Assembly: GCF_009908295.1 (NCBI RefSeq)
Contig: NZ_JAAALO010000006.1
Location: forward strand, 248,001 to 312,000
Reading direction: 5' to 3'
DNA length: 64,000 nt
Source of the DNA: Micromonospora rubida
Lineage (GTDB): Bacteria > Actinomycetota > Actinomycetes > Mycobacteriales > Micromonosporaceae
Shown: one piece after another, positions 8,161 through 16,386 of the stretch
How positions within the stretch are numbered: the stretch's first letter is position 1
How the letters are laid out: each line of letters starts with the position of its first letter
Program-made: the position numbers and the translations under genes
Notes under the pieces: model-generated
Told to the model about the DNA's origin: nothing
Databases searched by the model: none
Seen by the model: only the letters and a program-made list of their open reading frames with translations

Positions 8161-8166
8161 CTGCTC

Positions 8167-9255
8167 GTGACGACCCCCCGCCCCGCCCTCGGCGTCGCCA
8201 TGGTGCTCGGCTCGGGCGCCCTGTTCGCCGTCAACGGCACGGTCTCCAAGCTGGTGCTCCGGGCCGGCCTGAACGCCCAGCAGCTCACCCTGCTGCGTGC
8301 GCTCGGCGCCGTCGCGGGCCTGCTCCTGCTGAGCCTGCTGCTGCGCCCGGGCGCGCGCCGGCTCCGGGTCACCCCCCGGCAGATCCCGCTGCTGGTCGCG
8401 TACGGCCTGACCGGCTTCTTCCTGGTGCCGATGCTCTACTTCGTCGCCATCTCCCGGCTGCCGGTCGGCCTCGGCCTGCTGTTCGAGTACTCCGCCCCGC
8501 TGCTGGTCGCCCTCTGGGCCCGGTTCGGCCAGCGGCACCGGGTCCGCCCCCGCCTCTGGGCGGGCCTGGCGCTGAGCCTGGCCGGGCTGGGCTGCGTGGC
8601 CGAGGTGTGGGGCGAGTTGAAGCTGGACGGGCTCGGCATGCTCGCCGGCCTCGGCGCGGCGGTCTTCCTGGCCGTCTACTACGTGCTCGGCGCACGCGGC
8701 GTGCAGGGGCGGGACGCCCTGTCGCTGTGCACCTGGGCGTTCGGCGCGTCCGCCGTGGCCGGGCTGCTCACCCGGGTCGCCGCCGGCACCGGCGGCTGGG
8801 AGCCGCTGACCGGCAGCGCGGCGGGCGTCCCGGTCGCCCTGCTCTGCGGGTACGTGGTGGTGCTCGGCTCGATCGTGCCGTACCTGCTGGTGGCGGGCGC
8901 GATGCGGCACCTGCCGGCGACCAGTGTCGGGATCGTCGGCATGGTGGAGCCGGTGCTCGCCGCGGCGGTCGCCTGGATGGTCATCGGCGACGGCGAGACG
9001 CTCAACGCCGCCCAACTCGGCGGCGGGGCGCTGGTGCTGCTCGGGGTGGCGCTGGCCGAGACGGCCCGGGTGTCCACGCCCCGGGCGACCGCGCCGCCCG
9101 CGCCCGACACCGTCCCGCTCGGCACGGCCCCGCCCACCCGGCCGGTCGGGGGGCCGACCAGGTCGAGGGTGGCGGGGAAGCGGGGGCGGCAGTGCCGCCA
9201 AGACGCCGCACTTCGTGCTTCTGGACAGCGGACTGGCGGGAACGAGCGGGCCTGA
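8167..9255 (+). CDS. EamA (DMT superfamily) transporter
   Basis: This integral membrane permease has ten predicted helices arranged as two EamA repeats. The first begins at ALGVAMVLGSGALFAVNG (residues 7-24) and the second at LGMLAGLGAAVFLAVYYVLG. The conserved end-of-repeat helix VGIVGMVEPVLAAAVAWMVIG is followed by a final helix (GGALVLLGVALAE). The last 65 residues form a polar Pro/Arg-rich cytoplasmic tail that most relatives lack. The family exports small metabolites or amino acids; the substrate here is unknown. It is divergent from the mutasome operon and has its own leaderless-type promoter. Confidence 0.9.
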   Translation: MTTPRPALGVAMVLGSGALFAVNGTVSKLVLRAGLNAQQLTLLRALGAVAGLLLLSLLLRPGARRLRVTPRQIPLLVAYGLTGFFLVPMLYFVAISRLPVGLGLLFEYSAPLLVALWARFGQRHRVRPRLWAGLALSLAGLGCVAEVWGELKLDGLGMLAGLGAAVFLAVYYVLGARGVQGRDALSLCTWAFGASAVAGLLTRVAAGTGGWEPLTGSAAGVPVALLCGYVVVLGSIVPYLLVAGAMRHLPATSVGIVGMVEPVLAAAVAWMVIGDGETLNAAQLGGGALVLLGVALAETARVSTPRATAPPAPDTVPLGTAPPTRPVGGPTRSRVAGKRGRQCRQDAALRASGQRTGGNERA

Positions 9256-9303
9256 CGAGGCTCGGGCCGCCCCTGGGAGCCGGGCGGGAGCGGGCCGGGA
9301 AGA

Positions 9304-9801
9304 ATGGGCGGCATGCAGCCACACCCGAACGTGCGGGCCGTGCAGGAGGCCCTCGATGCCGCGGGCGCGCGGGACGGCTCCGGCCGACCCAGCGCGGTTC
9401 GCCTGCTGCCCGAGGCGGTGCACACCGCCGCCGCGGCGGCCGAGGCGCTCGGCGTGGGCGTCGGCGCCATCGCCAACTCGCTGGTCTTCGCCGCCGACGA
9501 CGCGCCGCTGCTGGTGCTCACCTCCGGCGCGCACCGGGTGGACACGGCCGGCCTGGCCGCGTCCCTCGGGGTCACCCACCTGCGCCGGGCCACCCCCGAG
9601 TTCGTCCGGCAGCACACCGGCCAGGTGATCGGCGGGGTCGCCCCGCTCGGCCACCCCGCGCCGCTGCGCACCCTGGTCGACACCGCCCTGGAGGGGTACG
9701 ACGAGGTCTGGGCGGCCGGCGGGGTGCCCCGGGCGGTCTTCCCCACCACGTACGCGGAGCTGCTCCGGATCACCGCCGGCACCCCGGCCGAGGTGGCGTG
9801 A
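9304..9801 (+). CDS. YbaK/EbsC-type aminoacyl-tRNA deacylase
   Basis: The YbaK/ProX editing domain fills the 165-residue protein. Landmarks are AEALGVGVGAIANSLVFAADD (about residues 46-66), LLVLTSGAHRVD, and the signature HTGQVIGGVAPLGH with its Gly-Gly loop. Such proteins hydrolyse mischarged tRNAs, classically Cys-tRNA(Pro), in the cytoplasm. ATG at 9304 and 9313 are both possible; the second (MQPHPN) is the more typical start, but neither has a clean ribosome binding site spacing. The stop overlaps the GTG of the next gene, so it may be cotranscribed with the carotenoid genes. Confidence 0.88.
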   Translation: MGGMQPHPNVRAVQEALDAAGARDGSGRPSAVRLLPEAVHTAAAAAEALGVGVGAIANSLVFAADDAPLLVLTSGAHRVDTAGLAASLGVTHLRRATPEFVRQHTGQVIGGVAPLGHPAPLRTLVDTALEGYDEVWAAGGVPRAVFPTTYAELLRITAGTPAEVA

Positions 9802-10535
9802 GCGGCGTACCCGAGCTGGTCACCCTGCACGTCTGGCGGATCGGTCGGGCCGCCCTGCCCGGTGCGCTGGCCCGGATGGCGACGCACCCGACGCGGCTGC
9901 GCCGCACCCCCGGGGTCCGGTTCGGCAAGCTGCTCGGCACCGGGACCGGCACCGGCTTCGGCCCCGGCGACGCCGACCTGACCCGCTGGGCCGCGCTGGC
10001 CGTCTGGGACTCTCCGGCCGCTGCGGCCGGCTTCACCGACTCGCCGGTGGGCCGCTCCTGGGCCCGCATCGCCCACTCCCAGGTACGGGTCGACCTGCGC
10101 CCGCTGACCAGCCGGGGCGAGTGGTCCGGGCGGCGGCCGTTCGGCGAGCCGTCCGGCGGCCGGGTCGCCGGCCCGGTGCTGGCGCTGACCCGGGCCCGGC
10201 TGCGGGCCCGCCGGGCGGCCACCTTCTGGCGGGCGGTGCCGCCGGTGGCCGCCGCCCTGCACGCCGCGCCCGGCCTGCTGGCCCGGTTCGGCGTCGGCGA
10301 GGCCCCGCTGGGTTGGCAGGGCACGGTCAGCGTGTGGCGCGACACGGCGGACCTCGTCGCGTTCGCGTACCGTCACCCCGAGCACCGCGCCGCGATCACG
10401 CGCACCCCCACCGCGGGGTGGTACGCGGAGGAACTCTTCGCGCGGTTCGAGGTGCGCGACGTGGTCGGCGACCGGTCGGTGCTGGGTTGGGTCGCCGACG
10501 GCGATCCGAAGACGGCGAAGGATGGGCGGGCATGA
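9798..10535 (+). CDS. crtA: CrtA-like spheroidene monooxygenase family protein
   Basis: The 245-residue product matches the CrtA family. VTLHVWRI opens the protein, followed by TPGVRFGKLLGTGTGTGFGP (about residues 37-56), WAALAVWDSPAAA, and LRPLTSRGEWSGRRPF. CrtA enzymes oxidise C-2 of acyclic carotenoid ends. In a glycosyl-carotenoid pathway a CrtA relative could supply the 2'-hydroxyl, but that role is inferred. GTG at 9798 overlaps the ybaK stop, and the gene's own stop overlaps the next start as ATGA, so the run is translationally coupled. It is the first recognisable carotenoid gene of the cluster. Confidence 0.8.
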   Translation: MSGVPELVTLHVWRIGRAALPGALARMATHPTRLRRTPGVRFGKLLGTGTGTGFGPGDADLTRWAALAVWDSPAAAAGFTDSPVGRSWARIAHSQVRVDLRPLTSRGEWSGRRPFGEPSGGRVAGPVLALTRARLRARRAATFWRAVPPVAAALHAAPGLLARFGVGEAPLGWQGTVSVWRDTADLVAFAYRHPEHRAAITRTPTAGWYAEELFARFEVRDVVGDRSVLGWVADGDPKTAKDGRA

Positions 10536-11122
10536 GGTTGGTGCGCTGGACGCCGGACGACCTGGTCCGGCGGCTGGACGACGTGGTGACCGTCTACGGC
10601 GAGGCGATGAACTACCGGACGGACCTGTTGGCGGCCCGGCGTGGCTACATCGCCGCCCACGTGCGCCGCCCCGGTTTCCGCGCCGTCGCCAGCCTCACCT
10701 CCGAGGGCCACCTGGCCGGCTTCGGGTACGGGTACCTCGGCGCGGCGGGCCAGTGGTGGCACGACCAGGTGCACCGGGCGCTGGACGGCGACGCCCGGCG
10801 GCGCTGGCTGGCCGACTGCTTCGAGGTGGTCGAGCTGCACGTCCGGCCGCCCGCGCAGGGGCACGGCCTGGGCGCCCGCCAGCTCACCGCCCTGCTCACC
10901 ATGGCACCGGGCAGCACCACCCTGCTGTCCACCCCGGAGGCCGACGAGCAGCGCTCCCGCGCCTGGCGGCTGTACCGCCGGTTCGGCTTCGTCGACGTGC
11001 TGCGCCACTTCCACTTCCCCGGCGACGAGCGCCCGTTCGGCATCCTCGGCCGGGACCTCCCGCTCACCCCGCAGGCCCCCGTGGACCGGGCGGCCGCCGC
11101 CCCGGGCCCGGGCGTGCCGTGA
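10532..11122 (+). CDS. GNAT-family N-acetyltransferase within the carotenoid operon
   Basis: The 196-residue protein has GNAT architecture. An early AMNYRTDLLAARRGYIAAHV region leads to ASLTSEGHLAGFGYGY, then the central VVELHVRPPAQGHGLGARQL, whose Q-G-H-G-L-G is the acetyl-CoA pyrophosphate loop. RAWRLYRRFGFVDV closes the fold. The substrate is unknown. ATGA overlap with crtA and GTGA overlap with the CruF-like gene tie it firmly into the operon. An acyltransferase here is not a standard part of carotenoid pathways. It could modify a carotenoid end group or simply be a co-opted neighbour. Confidence 0.85.
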   Translation: MRLVRWTPDDLVRRLDDVVTVYGEAMNYRTDLLAARRGYIAAHVRRPGFRAVASLTSEGHLAGFGYGYLGAAGQWWHDQVHRALDGDARRRWLADCFEVVELHVRPPAQGHGLGARQLTALLTMAPGSTTLLSTPEADEQRSRAWRLYRRFGFVDVLRHFHFPGDERPFGILGRDLPLTPQAPVDRAAAAPGPGVP

Positions 11123-11997
11123 CCCGACCCCGACCACCCCGACCCCGGCTGCCCTGGGCCGGGCTGGACCGCCGGCTACCCCGAGCTGGGCTGGACCGGG
11201 CCGGGCTGGACCGCCGGCTGCCCTGGGCCGGGCTGGGCGTGCTGGTCCTGGCCCAGATCTGCTACCCGCTCACCACCGGTGCCACCCGGGCCGGGCTGAC
11301 CGTGGCCACCGTCGTGCTCGGGTACCTGATCTCGGTCGGTCACGCGCTGCTCACCCGGGGGGTCCGCGCGGCGGCGGCGCTGGTCGCCGTGGCCACCGGC
11401 GGCGGCTTCGCGATCGAGGCCCTGGGGGTGGCCACCGGCTTCCCGTTCGGCAGCTACGACTACTCCGGCGAGTTGGGCCCGAAGCTGGCCGGGGTGCCGC
11501 TGATCATCCCGCTCGCCTGGACGTGGATGGCCTGGCCGGCCTGGCTGACCGCGGCCCGGCTCACCCCGCCCGGGGTCGGCCGGGTGGCCCTCGCCGCCGT
11601 CGGGCTGGCCGCCTGGGACCTCTTCCTCGACCCGCAGATGGTCGCCGAGGGCTACTGGGTGTGGCGGGACGCCACCACGGTGCTGCCCGGCCTGCCCGGC
11701 GTGCCGGTCAGCAACTACCTCGGCTGGCTGCTGTTCGCGGTGTTGCTGATGGCGGCGCTGCGCCCGCTGGCCGGGCCGGTGGTCGGCCATCCGGACCCCC
11801 GGGACGCCCCGATGTTCGCGCTCTACCTGTGGACGTACCTGTCCAGCATCCTGGCCCACGCGGTCTTCCTCGGCCTGCCCGCCTCGGCGGGGTGGGGCGC
11901 GGCCGGGATGGCGGTGGCCGCCGTGCCGCTGGCCCTGGCGCTGGGCCGGGACCGCCGAAGGCGCCAGCCGCCCCGGCCGGTCGACGCCACCGCATGA
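11119..11997 (+). CDS. cruF: CruF-like carotenoid 1,2-hydratase (carotenoid biosynthesis membrane protein)
   Basis: This is a polytopic membrane protein of the Caroten_synth (DUF422) family, whose CruF members add water to psi end groups. After a basic N terminus with repeated AGLDRRLPWAGL units come about seven hydrophobic helices. Family landmarks are the region GGGFAIEALGVATGFPFGSY (about residues 94-113), YDYSGELGPKLAGVPLIIPL, WDLFLDPQMVAEGYW, and VSNYLGWL. Length is 292 aa. GTGA overlap with the GNAT gene and ATGA overlap with the glycosyltransferase imply coordinated synthesis. Confidence 0.85.
   Translation: MTRPRPPRPRLPWAGLDRRLPRAGLDRAGLDRRLPWAGLGVLVLAQICYPLTTGATRAGLTVATVVLGYLISVGHALLTRGVRAAAALVAVATGGGFAIEALGVATGFPFGSYDYSGELGPKLAGVPLIIPLAWTWMAWPAWLTAARLTPPGVGRVALAAVGLAAWDLFLDPQMVAEGYWVWRDATTVLPGLPGVPVSNYLGWLLFAVLLMAALRPLAGPVVGHPDPRDAPMFALYLWTYLSSILAHAVFLGLPASAGWGAAGMAVAAVPLALALGRDRRRRQPPRPVDATA
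11150..11235 (+). repeat. duplicated segment at the 5' end of the cruF-like gene
   Basis: The stretch encoding LPWAGLDRRLPRAGLD is followed by a second copy encoding AGLDRRLPWAGL. The copies are in frame and lengthen the N-terminal tail ahead of the first membrane helix. Confidence 0.6.
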
Positions 11998-13121
11998 CCG
12001 GCGTCCTGCTGCTGGTAGCGGGCGTCGCCGGGCTCACCCTGCACACCTGGGTCAACGCCACCCGGTGGCTGCGCCGCCCCGCCGACGGGCCGGTCGAGGT
12101 CGCCGAGACCGTCGCGGTGCTGCTGCCGCTGCGCGACGAGGCCGCCCGGGTCACCCCGTGCCTGCGGGCGCTGCTCGCCCAGCGGGGCGTGCCCGACCTG
12201 CGGATCATGGTGCTCGACGACGGCTCGGCCGACGGCACCGCCGACGTGGTCCGCGCGGTGGCCGGCGCCGATCCCCGGGTCACCCTGCTCACCGGGGTCG
12301 CCCCGCCGCCGGGCTGGCTGGGCAAGCCGCACGCCTGCCACCAGCTCGCCACCCGGGCCGGCCCGGCCGCCACCGTGCTGGCGTTCGTCGACGCCGACGT
12401 GGTGCTCACCCCGTACGCGGTGGCGGCGGCGGTGGCCGAGCTGCGCGCCGCGCGGGTGACGCTGCTGTCGCCGTACCCCCGGATCGTGGTGGCGACGGCG
12501 GCCGACCGGCTGGTGCAGCCGCTGTTGCAGTGGCTGTGGCTGACCTTCCTGCCGCTGCGGGCGATGGAGCGCTCGCCGCGGCCGTCGCTGGCCGCAGCCG
12601 GCGGGCAGTTCCTGGTGGCGGACCGGGCCGGGTACGACGCGGCCGGCGGGCACGCCGCCGTGCGCGCGCGGGTCCTGGAGGACATCGAGCTGGCCCGGGC
12701 GGTCAAGCGGTCCGGCGGCCGGATCGCCCTCGCCGACGGCTCCCGGCTGGCCGCCTGCCGGATGTACGACGACTGGCCGCAGCTGCGCGACGGCTACACC
12801 AAGTCGCTGTGGGCCACGTTCGGCCACCCGGGTGCGGCTGCGGCCGTGCTGGCCCTGCTGCTCCTGCTGTACGCCGCTCCCCCGCTGATCGCGCTGGTCG
12901 CCCTCGCGGCCGGCGCGCCGGCGGTCGCGGCGCTGGCGTCGCTCGGCTACCTGCTCGGGGCCGCCGGGCGGGCGGTCAGCGCCCGGGCGACCGGCGGCCG
13001 GTGGTGGCCCGACGCGCTCGGCCACCCCGTGTCGGTCGTGGTCCTCGGTTGGCTGACCCTGCGGTCGTACCATCTGCGGAAGCGGCACCGCCTGTCCTGG
13101 CGCGGCCGCCCGGTCAGCTAG
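11994..13121 (+). CDS. family 2 glycosyltransferase, likely carotenoid glycosyltransferase (CruC-like)
   Basis: An N-terminal hydrophobic segment precedes a GT2 catalytic domain: VAVLLPLRDEA (about residues 39-49), MVLDDGSADGTADVV, the D-x-D motif in FVDADVVLT, and a later ARVLEDIELARAVK with the acidic ED pair. GGQFLVADRAGY lies between them. Three hydrophobic helices near the C terminus anchor it in the membrane. With the preceding hydratase it should glycosylate a tertiary carotenoid alcohol, as proposed for sioxanthin-type pigments; the exact sugar is unknown. The ATG overlaps the cruF stop. Length is 375 aa. Confidence 0.83.
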   Translation: MTGVLLLVAGVAGLTLHTWVNATRWLRRPADGPVEVAETVAVLLPLRDEAARVTPCLRALLAQRGVPDLRIMVLDDGSADGTADVVRAVAGADPRVTLLTGVAPPPGWLGKPHACHQLATRAGPAATVLAFVDADVVLTPYAVAAAVAELRAARVTLLSPYPRIVVATAADRLVQPLLQWLWLTFLPLRAMERSPRPSLAAAGGQFLVADRAGYDAAGGHAAVRARVLEDIELARAVKRSGGRIALADGSRLAACRMYDDWPQLRDGYTKSLWATFGHPGAAAAVLALLLLLYAAPPLIALVALAAGAPAVAALASLGYLLGAAGRAVSARATGGRWWPDALGHPVSVVVLGWLTLRSYHLRKRHRLSWRGRPVS

Positions 13122-13132
13122 GAGGGCACGTC

Positions 13133-14620
13133 ATGGCGCGGATCGTGGTCGTCGGCGCCGGGGTGGGCGGGTTGGCCACCGCCGCCCGGTTGGCCGCCAC
13201 CGGGCACGAGGTGACCGTCTTCGAGCGGGCCGACACCGTCGGCGGCAAGCTCGGCCGGTACGTCCACGACACCCCCGGCGGGTCGTTCCACTTCGACACC
13301 GGGCCGAGTCTGCTCACCCTGCCGGAGGTCTTCCACGACCTGTTCGAGGCGACCGGGGCGAAGCTCGACGAGTACCTCGACCTGGTCCCGGTGGACCCGA
13401 TCGTCCGGCACGTCTTCCCCGACGGGGCCACGCTCGACTCGTGCGCCGACCCGGCGGAGTTCGCTGCCCGCGTCGGGACGGCGTTCGGCGACCGGGCCGC
13501 CGCCGACTGGCAGCGGCTGTGGCGACGCGCCGCCCGGGTCTGGGACGCCTCGCACTCCGACGTCCTGAGCCGGGCCGTCGACTCCCCGCTGGACCTCGCC
13601 GGGCTGGCCTGGCGGGTGGGCGACCTCGCCGCGATCGGTCCCGGCCGCACCCTGCGCGGGCTGGGCCGCCGGCACCTGTCCGACCCCCGGCTGCGGATGC
13701 TGCTGGACCGGTACGCCACCTACACCGGGGCCGACCCCCGCCGGGCCCCGGCCGCGCTGGTCGCCGTGCCGTACGCCGAACTGACGTTCGGCGGCTGGTA
13801 CCTGCGCGGCGGCCTGGGCACCCTCGCCGACGCGCTGCTGACCCGGTGCCTGGACCTCGGCGTGGTCGTGCGGACCGGCACCGCGGTCACCCGGATCGAC
13901 GCCGCGGGCGGCCGGGTGCACGGGGTACGCCTGGCCGGCGTCGCCGCGCCCGTCCCCGCCGACGTGGTGGTGGCCAACGTGGACGCGCTGACCGTCTACC
14001 GGGACCTGCTGCCCAGCCCGCGCCGGCTGGCCGGGCTCACCGACCGCAGCCTCGCCGGCTTCGTGCTGCTGCTCGGGGTGGCCGGCGACACCGGGCTGGC
14101 CCACCACAACGTGTTCTTCCCACGCGACTACGACGCCGAGTTCGACGCGGTCTTCGGCCACCCGGGGCGCGGGATCCGGGCCCGTCCCGCGCCCGACCCG
14201 ACGGTCTTCGTCACCGTCGCCGACGACCCGGCCGTCCGCCCCGAGGGCCACGAGGCGTGGTTCGTGCTGGTCAACGCCGCCCGACACGGCACCGCCACCG
14301 GGGCGGTGGACTGGCGCCGGCCGGGGCTCGCCGACGCGTACGCCGACCGGGTCCTCGACGTGCTCGCCGAGCGGGGCGTGGACGTGCGGGACCGGCTGGC
14401 GTTCCGGGAGGTCCGCACCCCGGCCGACCTGGACGCCACCACCGGCGCGCCCGGCGGGTCGATCTACGGCACGGCCGGCGGCCTGCTCCGCCCGGCCAAC
14501 CGGGGCCCGGCGGCCGGCCTCTGGCTGGTCGGCGGCTCCAGCCACCCGGGCGGCGGCCTGCCGATGGTCGCCCTCTCCGCGCAGATCGTCGCCGACGAGA
14601 TCGGCCCCGCCTGGGCCTAA
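13133..14620 (+). CDS. CrtI/CrtD-family carotenoid desaturase
   Basis: This 495-residue FAD oxidoreductase opens with the dinucleotide fold VVVGAGVGGLATAARLA (5-21), then VFERADTVGGKLGRY and FDTGPSLLTLPEVF, all characteristic of phytoene-desaturase-type enzymes. The C-terminal signature is LWLVGGSSHPGGGLPMV. Desaturases of this type introduce trans double bonds in acyclic carotenes. Next to a hydratase and glycosyltransferase it is more likely the C-3,4 desaturase (CrtD type) than the primary phytoene desaturase, but sequence alone does not decide. ATG at 13133 has a GGAGGG ribosome binding site. It ends the carotenoid run. Confidence 0.85.
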   Translation: MARIVVVGAGVGGLATAARLAATGHEVTVFERADTVGGKLGRYVHDTPGGSFHFDTGPSLLTLPEVFHDLFEATGAKLDEYLDLVPVDPIVRHVFPDGATLDSCADPAEFAARVGTAFGDRAAADWQRLWRRAARVWDASHSDVLSRAVDSPLDLAGLAWRVGDLAAIGPGRTLRGLGRRHLSDPRLRMLLDRYATYTGADPRRAPAALVAVPYAELTFGGWYLRGGLGTLADALLTRCLDLGVVVRTGTAVTRIDAAGGRVHGVRLAGVAAPVPADVVVANVDALTVYRDLLPSPRRLAGLTDRSLAGFVLLLGVAGDTGLAHHNVFFPRDYDAEFDAVFGHPGRGIRARPAPDPTVFVTVADDPAVRPEGHEAWFVLVNAARHGTATGAVDWRRPGLADAYADRVLDVLAERGVDVRDRLAFREVRTPADLDATTGAPGGSIYGTAGGLLRPANRGPAAGLWLVGGSSHPGGGLPMVALSAQIVADEIGPAWA

Positions 14621-14656
14621 CCCCCCACCCTCCCCACGCCCCAAGATCATCGCAAA

Positions 14657-14706
14657 TTCACGGAAAGGGTGGCCTCGACGAGCCTGGAGGCCACCCTTTC
14701 CGTGAA
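14657..14706. terminator. 20-bp perfect hairpin between convergent genes
   Basis: Arms at 14657-14676 and 14687-14706 are exact complements around a 10-nt loop. The element lies between the desaturase (rightward) and the CDP-alcohol transferase (leftward), so it can end transcription from both sides. No strong T-run is present, which is usual in this GC range. Confidence 0.8.
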
Positions 14707-14735
14707 ACTGCGCGCCGTCGGGGGGTGGGGTGGGG

Positions 14736-15425
14736 TCAGGGGGCGTTGACGAGGGCGCGGCGGACCGTGGAGAGGAGTTGGCCCAGGCCGAAGCCGGCTA
14801 GCAGCACCCAGACCGCAGTGGCCATGGTGATGGTGCCGGCGGTCAGGTCCGGGTCGATCAGTCCGGCCAGCCCGGCCAGCAGCAGCCCGACCAGGGCCAC
14901 GCAGACCCGGGTGGGACGCTCCCCCACGGTGACCGCGCCGATCTCCCGCATCCCCGCCGAGACCGCCCGGGCCCGGACGTACTCGTGCAGCCAGGACAGC
15001 CCGCCTGCGGCTACGACCAGCGCGCCCGGCGCGCCCAACAGCCAGAACGCGGCCAGCCAGGCGACCTCGCCGAGCCGGTCGGCCACGGAGTCGTAGACGT
15101 ACCCGAGCCGGGTGGTGCGGTTGGTGGCGACCGCCACCGCACCGTCCACGCTGTCGGCCACCGAGGCGGCCAGCACGAACAGCGCCCCGATGACCGGCCC
15201 GTTCACCGGCCGGACGGCGAACAGCGGCACACAGAGGCAGAGCAGCACGCCCGCCACGGTGACCGCGGTCGGAGTGACCCGCAGCCGGCCCAGCACGTAC
15301 CCGACGTGGTAGGCGAACCGCAGCCAGGCGCGTACCACCGGGGCCGCCGCCCGGGGGTCGAAGCCCCCGTGCAGCCGCGCCCACGCCGTCGCGTACTCGT
15401 CCCAGTTCAGCTGACTGCCCACCAC
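14736..15425 (-). CDS. CDP-alcohol phosphatidyltransferase family membrane protein
   Basis: The 229-residue membrane protein carries the CDP-alcohol transferase motif D-x2-D-G-x2-A-x9-G-x3-D-x3-D. It starts at DSVDG (about residues 91-95) and ends at DSVAD, so all four metal-binding aspartates are present. The residue after the motif alanine is Val, where family members normally have Arg (DGxxAR). Five or six hydrophobic helices surround it. Enzymes of this family transfer a phospho-alcohol from a CDP-linked donor to a second alcohol; the substrate is unknown. The start is one of two adjacent GTG codons (15425 or 15422). Confidence 0.83.
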   Translation of the reverse strand: MVGSQLNWDEYATAWARLHGGFDPRAAAPVVRAWLRFAYHVGYVLGRLRVTPTAVTVAGVLLCLCVPLFAVRPVNGPVIGALFVLAASVADSVDGAVAVATNRTTRLGYVYDSVADRLGEVAWLAAFWLLGAPGALVVAAGGLSWLHEYVRARAVSAGMREIGAVTVGERPTRVCVALVGLLLAGLAGLIDPDLTAGTITMATAVWVLLAGFGLGQLLSTVRRALVNAP

Positions 15426-15468
15426 GGAACAACCGTCGCATCGGCGCCCAGGTGTCGCCCCACGGGGG

Positions 15469-16386
15469 TCACACCCTGGTGCCGACCTGCAACTGCTGCC
15501 AGACCTCCCGGGTCGCGGTGGACCGGTTGAGGGTGATGAAGTGGATCCCGGGGACGCCCTCGTCCAGCAGCCGCCGGCACATCTCGGCCGCCTGCTCGAT
15601 GCCGAGCCGGCGGACCGCCTCCGGGTCGTCGGCGACCTCGGCGAACCGCGCGGCCAGGGCCGGCGGGAACGGCGCCCCGGAAAGCTGCGCCGAACGCTCG
15701 ATGGTGCTCAGCTGGGTGACCGGCATCACCCCGGCCAGGATGGGGGTGTCGCACCCGGCCGCCGCCACCCGGTCGCGCAGCCGCAGGTATTCGTCGGCGT
15801 CGAAGAACATCTGGGTGATCGCGAACTCCGCGCCGGCCCGGCACTTGCGGACGAAGTGCGCGGTGTCGCCGGCCACGTCGGCCGAGCGCGGGTGCTTGTA
15901 CGGGAAGGCAGCCACCCCGACGCTGAAGTCGCCGGCGTCGCGGACCAGCCGGACCAGGTCCTCGGCGTAGAGCACGCCCTCGGGGTGGCGGACCCACTCC
16001 CCGCCCGGGTCGCCCGGCGGGTCACCCCGCACGGCCAGCATGTTGCGCACCCCGACGCCGGCCAGCCGGCCGATGACGTTGCGCAGCTCGGCGACGGAGT
16101 GGTTGACCGCGGTCAGGTGCGCCATCGGCAGCAGGGTGGTCTCGGTGGCGATCCGCTCCGTCACCGCGACCGTGGTGTCCCGCGTCGACCCGCCGGCCCC
16201 GTAGGTGATCGACACGAACGACGGGCGCAGCGACTCCAGCTCGCGGATCGCCTGCCAGAGCAGCCGCTCGCCGTGCGCGGTCTTGGGCGGGAAGAACTCG
16301 AACGAGAAGGTCGGCTGACGGTCGCGGATCAGCTCCCCGATCGCCGGCTGCGGATTGGGGAGGACCGAGGGAAGACCGAGCGCCAC
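15469..16386 (-). CDS. metF: methylenetetrahydrofolate reductase
   Basis: MetF reduces 5,10-methylene-THF to 5-methyl-THF for methionine synthesis. The 305-residue product has the family opening FSFEFFPPKT (27-36), where the Glu is catalytic, then SITYGAGGSTRD, NMLAVRGDPPGD, AAFPYKHP and ITQMFFDADEYLRL. The end GVPGIHFITLNRS is typical. The GTG at 16386 lies 6 nt after a TAGAGT hexamer and has no ribosome binding site, so the mRNA is probably leaderless. Its neighbour across a pseudogene is the polyprenyl synthase, as in the Mycobacterium Rv2172c-Rv2173 order (from memory). Confidence 0.95.
   Translation of the reverse strand: MALGLPSVLPNPQPAIGELIRDRQPTFSFEFFPPKTAHGERLLWQAIRELESLRPSFVSITYGAGGSTRDTTVAVTERIATETTLLPMAHLTAVNHSVAELRNVIGRLAGVGVRNMLAVRGDPPGDPGGEWVRHPEGVLYAEDLVRLVRDAGDFSVGVAAFPYKHPRSADVAGDTAHFVRKCRAGAEFAITQMFFDADEYLRLRDRVAAAGCDTPILAGVMPVTQLSTIERSAQLSGAPFPPALAARFAEVADDPEAVRRLGIEQAAEMCRRLLDEGVPGIHFITLNRSTATREVWQQLQVGTRV

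Larger units (their letters stand above)
7628..8166. other. 539-bp divergent intergenic region with SOS control and a structured leader
   Basis: No convincing gene lies between the leftward HEPN gene and the rightward EamA gene. The region holds three strong stem-loops (7724-7884), two LexA-type boxes (7924-7956), a minus-strand -10 candidate (7969-7974) and, at the far end, the EamA -10 element (8155-8160). The remaining bases are GC-rich with no clear signal. Confidence 0.7.
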
